Assembly (NCBI GenBank): GCA_020465985.1
Contig: JAANYP010002076.1
Coordinates: 1 to 64,000 of the forward strand
Direction: 5' to 3'
Source of the DNA: Centrapalus pauciflorus
Lineage: Eukaryota; Streptophyta; Magnoliopsida; Asterales; Asteraceae
Length of the DNA: 64,000 bases
Shown here piece by piece: positions 58,860-64,000 of the stretch. The position numbers and the translations under genes are program-made. The notes beneath the pieces were generated by a model that was not told the origin of the DNA, searched no databases, and saw nothing but the letters and a program-made list of their open reading frames with translations. Each line of letters begins with the position of its first letter. Positions within the stretch are counted from its first letter, which is position 1.

Positions 58860-60305
58860 TATGCAATTATACTATTTGATACCGGTGCCGATAGGAGCTT
58901 TATATCCACTAAGTCTAGTAAGCAGAAAAATGTCATTCTTACACCATTAAGTGCCACTTATGTTATTGAGGTTGATGACAGTAAGACGCCTAAAACAAAT
59001 AATATAATACGAGGATGCTTATTAGAATTGGTAGGTTGACTATTTGAAATAGACTTGATGCCCGTCAAACTGGGGAGTTTTGACGTGGTCATAGGCATGG
59101 ATTGACTATCGAAAAACCATGCAGAAATAGAATGCAACAAGAAGACGGTTCACATACCCTTAGCCGATAAGAAGGGCCTTACTGTCCAGGGCAAAGCAAG
59201 AAATACCAAAGTATGCATCATCTCCAGCATTAGGACCCTGAAGTGTCTACGAAACGGTTGTCAGGTAATCCAATTCCACATGATGGAATAGGAGCCGAAA
59301 GAGAAGTGGCTCGAAGATATTCCTACTATTTGTGATTACCCCAAAGTTTTTCCAGAACACTTACCTGGGCACCCACCATCGAGGCAAGTCGAATTCCAAA
59401 TCGACCTAGAGTCAGGTACTGCACCAGTGGCTCGTGCACCATACCGATTAGCCCCATCAGTAATGTAAGAGTCATCCAACCAGCTGCAGGAGCTCTTAGA
59501 TAAAGGGTTTATCAAATCGAGTTCCTCACTTTGGGGAGCTCCAGTTTTGTTCGTAAAGAAGAAGGATGGAACCTTCAGAAATGCATCGATTACCGGGATC
59601 TAAATAAGCTAAAAGAACCGGTACCCACTCCCAAGGATCGATGACTTTTTTTTGACTAACTCCAAGGATCAAGCTTCTATTCGAAGATTGTTATCACCAG
59701 GTTAGAGTCCACAAGGAAGATATTCCAAATACAACCTTCAGATCCCGTTATGGTCATCATAAATTCTTATTAATGCCGTTTGGATTAACCAGTGCCCGAA
59801 CAGTATTCGTGGATCTCATGAATCAGGTGTGCAAACCTTATTTAGACAAATTCGTAATTGTCTTCATGAATGACATCTTAATCTACTCATGAAACAAGGA
59901 GGAGCACGAGCAACATTTAAGACTGATTCTGGAGTTGTTGGAGAAAGAACAACTGTATGCCAAGCTTTCTAAGTGTGACTTTTGGCTAAGAGAGGTGAAA
60001 TTCCTCGGTCACGTGATCAATAGAAAAGGAATCCAAGTCGACCCTGCAAGGATCGAGGCCATCAAGAATTGGTCAACTATTAGAACCCCCATAGAGATAT
60101 GTTAGTCCACAAGACTTGCCACTTATTATAGGCGATTTATCAAAAATTTCTCAAAGATCGCCGGATGTTTAACAGAATTGACCCAAAAAGACATTAAGTA
60201 TAATTAGGGCGAGGATCAGAAGACAACATTTCAGCTATTAAAGCACGAACTGTGCAGCGCGCCTATTTTGTCCTTACGCAAAGGAAGCGAGAATTTTGTA
60301 GCTTA
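58860..60305 (+). pseudogene. protease, reverse transcriptase and RNase H remnant of element G
   Basis: Protease: IILFDTGADRSFIS (DTGA active site). [15 protein letters not shown], then a stop, [33 protein letters not shown]. The box around the first Asp is corrupted (SKIVITRLE for SKIDLRSGY), and the catalytic pair reads FMNDILIYS where the family has FIDDILIYS. Then CDFWLREVKFLGHVINRKGI, QVDPARIEAIKNW, YYRRFIKNFSKIA. Also TGA in GMD-stop-LSKNHAEIE where the family has Trp. The frame ends in RNase H (ENFVAYYDG-stop). Nonfunctional. Confidence 0.88.
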
Positions 60306-60307
60306 CT

Positions 60308-60589
60308 ATGACGGATAACCACAGACTTCATAACAAAACTCCCGAGGACATTCAGTTGGTACGATATCATTTCGGTAATAATCGACAGCCTAACAAAATC
60401 CGCACATTTTTATCAATCGAGGAGACCAACAGGATGAATAAGATAGCCCAAATATACCTCAAGGAAGTCGTCTCCAGACACGGAGTACCTATCTCAATCA
60501 TTTAGGATAGGGATAGTAGATTTACATCTAGATTTTGGCAATCGTTACAGTATGCTTTGGGTACAAACTTGGACATGAGTACCACATAT
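60308..60589 (+). pseudogene. integrase fragment of element G
   Basis: KTPEDIQLVRYHFGNNRQPN, then ETNRMNKIAQIYLKEVVSRH, [22 protein letters not shown] and [12 protein letters not shown]. The second catalytic Asp (DRDSRF) is preceded by a stop. The N-terminal zinc part and first Asp are deleted. At TTY the normal continuation HPQTDGQ is replaced by the LTR of copia D. Confidence 0.82.
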
Positions 60590-61232
60590 TGTAAGGTCTA
60601 CCACTATACGAGATCTATCTAGACGCGGAGCCGTCAACGAGTGCGGAATCCTCGTTAACGGGTAGACGGACAACTCTCAAGTACGAAACACGGAGACTAT
60701 TAGACGCTGAACGAACGACACACGAACGATCCTACGAACTAATTCTCTGCGAAAGAACACACACCAAGCTAATAAACTCGAGATCGCTTATTGCTTAATC
60801 CCTCACGAATTCTGCAAAAAGTCTGCTAATGACTCGAGTCTATCCCTAATTATAGACCCTGATTCGAGTCTGTTGTGGGCCAAACTCGAATCTGGCCCAA
60901 AGCCCATTCGAGTCTGTCCACAAAGACACTCTCTCTGGTCTTCGTTCGAATCTATGGTTACATTCGAATCTATCACAGATTCGAATGTCAACCCATATAT
61001 AATTCAATTCTAGCCTTTTACATAAACAACTAAGTGTTGAAACTTATGTTATTACTTATGATCGAATTTATCTTTGTACTTTATGTTTGAACTTCTTGTA
61101 ATACGTTACATCAAGTTCAAACATACAAACACTAATAAATATCAACCATATAAAAACATATATATCACACACTTGCTAAAATCACAATGTAGGATCACTT
61201 AGACTGCTATCGACACACAGGATGTACCAACA
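60590..61232 (-). repeat. 3' LTR of element D (643 bp)
   Basis: Minus strand TGTTGGTACATCCTG to GACCTTACA. TATA-like ATTATATATGG lies near 60995-61005. U3 carries at least seven TTCGAATCT/TTCGAGTCT motifs, including a perfect 12-bp inverted pair ACATTCGAATCT at 60960-60971 and 60977-60988. Confidence 0.87.
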
Positions 61233-61292
61233 GACTCCCCCTTGACGATAGCTTCTAATAATTCACACATTTGACTTAAGAACTTTGTTTAT

Positions 61293-64000
61293 TTATTGAT
61301 TCAAACTACTACCAGCATACAAACCTTTCTCAGCACATACCTTGACTACATTTTCATACTTACTAGCTTCACTGTCCATATGTGTTTCACTAGAGATCTT
61401 ACAGGCATGCAAAATGTGAAGATCTTCTTTGGAGAAGTTTACCAGGTGAAGAGGGTCGTAGACTCTAAGAATAACATTTTCTTCTATGTCTTCCATGACC
61501 GCTTCCCCAGTCTCCGTGTCAGCATACCACCACTTCAGATTCTTCAAAATATTTTATGGCATCGGCTTGAGAGGTACCTTCCTAAGACATCTAGCTGGCT
61601 TATAGTGAATCCTCATCCAAGGTCGTCCAGTTAGAGGATCAATACGTGACGGATCCTCTACTCTTCTCCCGACCCTTGGATTCAAACGCTCGAATTTCCT
61701 TGATCTCCCCTCCTTTCTTATGATTCTTTCAATTACGCTCGCATAGGGATCATTGCCAATGTTTATCAAATCTTTCCATGCTAGCGCAGTGATTTCGATC
61801 TTTGGCAGGGAGTTGAACGCTTTTAATGTTTGCCTCATGTACTGAAGTCTGTCTTTCCTTTTAATTACAAATAGCTGCAGATCTCTATCAAAGAACCAGC
61901 TTAATATTCGCTCAAACAGCTTCCCAGTACCCGGCACTCTCATTGTCCTTTTGATCTCTAACTCCTTCTCTTCAGCCCTGAACCATAGCTTTCTTTTTTC
62001 TTGATTTGTTAGCTCTCTCGTAGGTTCTACTGTTGATGGCTGAGGATTCAACGCAGCATTTACTACATCTACATTGACAATATTTTTTCCATCAATCATG
62101 TAAGTATCCGTGATAGGATTCTGCTGCACAACTATCTCGTCAGCTTCATCATCCTCATCAGCAACTACTTCATCATCCGACTGCCAGTCTACTATCTCCT
62201 CTGGCACAAACTCTCCTTCTTCTAGGTCTTCATCATCATAGTCAAAACCTACATCCATCGGATCATCATCGAGATCCATCAGTGCGTCGATCATCTCACT
62301 GATTTCAAAATCTGTAGGTTGCTTTGATGAACTAGCTTCTCCCATTTCTCCTTCAACTTGATTGGGCTCCCCCTGAACTTGTGTAGCCTGAGCAGCAGGA
62401 AAATCTATTGGCTCATTCTCATTATGCGCATCGGGATCATTGCCTTCGTCATCTTCATCTCAACGCTGCTCCTCCTGATCCTTACAACTTGTCTCCCCCT
62501 GAGCTTTTAGATTTTTCATGAGCTGCTCAAGGAGGGACCGCATCGATCGGATCTCAGCTGATTGATCTGCAATAAAGGCCTTTAATTCTGTGTTCTCTTC
62601 CCTGACATTTTCCACAATCTTCCTCAATTCGGCATTGTCCTTATCAAGATTTGCATTATGCGCCTGGAGCTCGCCGACAGCCTTTGTTAGGGTTAAGATT
62701 TGAACATGCTGGAAGTCAACACGTCCCTTGAGTTGCATAAACCTCTGATTTTCAGCGTAGGTGGTCGAAGTAGATGGAATGGATTGTATAGGAGTTGGGA
62801 TGAAGGGTGATGGAATGTATGGTTCATGTTGAGGTGGTGGAGAAGGTGGAGCTGTGGCTTGAGGTTCTTGAGTTTGCGGTGGAGGCTGTTGGGCTTCAGA
62901 TGCTGATGTTGACCCTTGCATGAACCTGTGACGCTTGGCCCTTTGCCGAGTCACTAAAAGAGCAACTTCCTCCTCTTCAAAATCTGAATCATCAGATTCC
63001 CTCACTACTCTCCTCCTCGATCCTTCTTCATTAACGACCAATCTTGATCCATATGTTCCAATTTGAACATTAGAATCTGTAGCCACTGATTCAGGAGCTT
63101 CAACATCTATCTCCTCCATTTCTTCTGACTCTGTTTCCGATGATGTCAAACCTTTATCAGCCCGCTCTGGCTCATATTCTTTAACATCTCTAAACACGTC
63201 GTCCTCTCCTTCTGGTGGACTGAGCAATTCACCAACTAATGTTGCAGCCACATCTTCGTTTGCATGGGGTCCTGATGCCCATATTTCTTCTAATGTTTGT
63301 GCGATTTGCTCAGATTCTGGAACCGCACTCGAAGGCCCTGCTTCCTGTGCTTGAGGCTGCTGACTTGCGGAAGGCCTTGATGCCTGAATTTGACTCGCTG
63401 ATGGTCTTTGACGGCGTCTTTGAGCTCGCGGTTGCTGTTGTTGTTGACGTTGTTGTGGTTGTTGTTGCGGTTGAAATTCAACGATCCCTTCCCAGTTGGC
63501 ATCTTCCGGGGCTTGAAACTCCCTATCCAAAATTGCTCCAAACAATGGACACTCAACAGGAACAGCTAACCTTCCTCTGTGTGAGGAACAGTCAGCGAAA
63601 ATCCTCTTGTCCATAATAGCAACGCTCTGAAAGTCATTTGACGGCGGCAGATTTGGCAAGAAATGCCTTATCAACATCATAATGAACCTTGAATAAAGCA
63701 AAAACTGTTGATTCTCGGGAGCGGATATCTGATGAACAAATTCCGAAAAGAACATCTCCGAAAAACTATATGGGCGATTATACAGCATAGCGACGATCCC
63801 CGACTGAATTTTCGCCACAATGTAGTCGAACCCTGCTTTCTTCGCAGCAAAGCACACCATAAACACATGCGCTAGAAACCTCCACTGCCCGATCAACCCA
63901 CTCTTCATATATGACACTTTTGTCACATCGAGGCTGTACCCCATTCTTTGAAAGGCCGCTTGCCTTATACTCAAAGGAAATTCTATTGGACCAGCTTCTT
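61293..64000 (-). pseudogene. envelope-like ORF of element D (C-terminal ~900 codons)
   Basis: One minus-strand frame with two in-frame stops (TGA at 62460-62462, TAA at 61554-61556), open to the window edge. From N to C: IRQAAFQRMGYSLDVTKVSY and IGQWRFLAHVFMVCFAAKKA (globular, hydrophobic), PYSFSEMFFSEFVHQISAPE, FPN.PPSNDFQSVAIMDKR; a Gln/Arg-rich stretch (near 63420-63470); acidic and Ser-rich region; Pro-rich linker; coiled coil VGELQAHNANLDKDNAELRK; then, past the TGA, an acidic region (DLDDDPMDVGFDYDDEDLEE) and a basic helix-rich segment (RLQYMRQTLKAFNSLPKIEI). The tail WWYADTETGEAVMEDIEENV lies past the TAA. No transmembrane or fusion-peptide feature is clear. Function unknown; position after pol and before the polypurine tract matches Sirevirus envelope-like genes. 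Confidence 0.8.

Larger units (their letters stand above)
23744..60589 (+). mobile_element. Ty3/gypsy element G (Tekay-like?), interrupted by CACTA K and copia D
   Basis: 5' LTR in two pieces (23744-24496 and 56063-57738, 2429 bp together), primer site at 57742, gag remnant, DTGA protease, RT and a piece of integrase on the plus strand. The integrase is cut at 60589 by copia D, and the 3' half lies outside the window. Long LTRs and the RT wording ([19 protein letters not shown]) suggest a chromovirus of the Del/Tekay type, an inference. Many stops show it is dead. Confidence 0.88.
60590..64000 (-). mobile_element. Sirevirus-like copia D, 3' part
   Basis: 3' LTR at 60590-61232, polypurine tract AAGGGGGAGTC (61233-61243), then on the minus strand a large envelope-like ORF that continues past the right window edge. 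Inserted into the integrase of element G at CATAT (60585-60589). The second target copy, RT and gag lie outside. The envelope-like protein is not recognisably the same as that of B and C. Confidence 0.88.

Noticed and set aside
61293..61547. Separate small gene MKNLKWW...
   Set aside because: Its first codon is TTG and it is in frame with the upstream envelope-like ORF of D past a TAA, so it is the tail of that ORF.

Overview
This is nuclear DNA from a plant. It is almost entirely nested transposable elements: Ty1/copia and Ty3/gypsy LTR retrotransposons primed by initiator-Met tRNA, CACTA (En/Spm) DNA transposons, TIR-bearing MITEs and long microsatellites. The copia elements with an extra 'envelope-like' ORF after pol look like the Sirevirus (SIRE/Maximus) lineage. 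Their downstream ORFs resemble ones I recall as common in Asteraceae, so a composite-family eudicot is my best guess (inference, not proven). I see no intact host gene. The only host-gene trace is a two-exon relic of a copper amine oxidase near 15.2-16.2 kb.

Layout. 1-3650: 5' end of a minus-strand Sirevirus-like copia (A). 3651-6312: unassigned DNA, simple repeats, and a MITE carrying a small CACTA. 6313-13038: a gag-only copia (F, TSD TATAT) split by a full copia (E, TSD GAGGA). 13046-18377: a MITE, a (GA)n tract, the amine oxidase relic and a 1.3-kb CACTA (J, TSD TAT). 18588-22716: the start of a gypsy element (H) whose gag is split by a 3.0-kb solo gypsy LTR (TSD CTTTT). 22717-23743: a CACTA end and a copia RNase H remnant (M).

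23744 to the right edge is one deep nest. A gypsy element (G) landed in copia remnant M. A CACTA element (K, 24497-56059, TSD AAC) sits inside G's 5' LTR. A Sirevirus-like copia (B, 26865-52854, TSD CACTA) sits inside K. A second Sirevirus-like copia (C, 28385-39012, TSD GTTTA) sits inside B. Further right, a fourth Sirevirus-like copia (D, from 60590) interrupts G's integrase and runs off the window.

The most unusual structure is in B. A ~1605-bp block is present four times in tandem. Each block holds the C-terminal part of the envelope-like ORF, the 3' polypurine tract and the first ~276 bp of U3. Every junction falls directly beside an internal polypurine-like tract on one side and just upstream of the LTR TATA box on the other. 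B also lacks its protease, and the deletion fuses gag in frame to integrase. All the elements here appear dead. Most in-frame nonsense codons in B and C look like C-to-T transitions, largely CAG to TAG.
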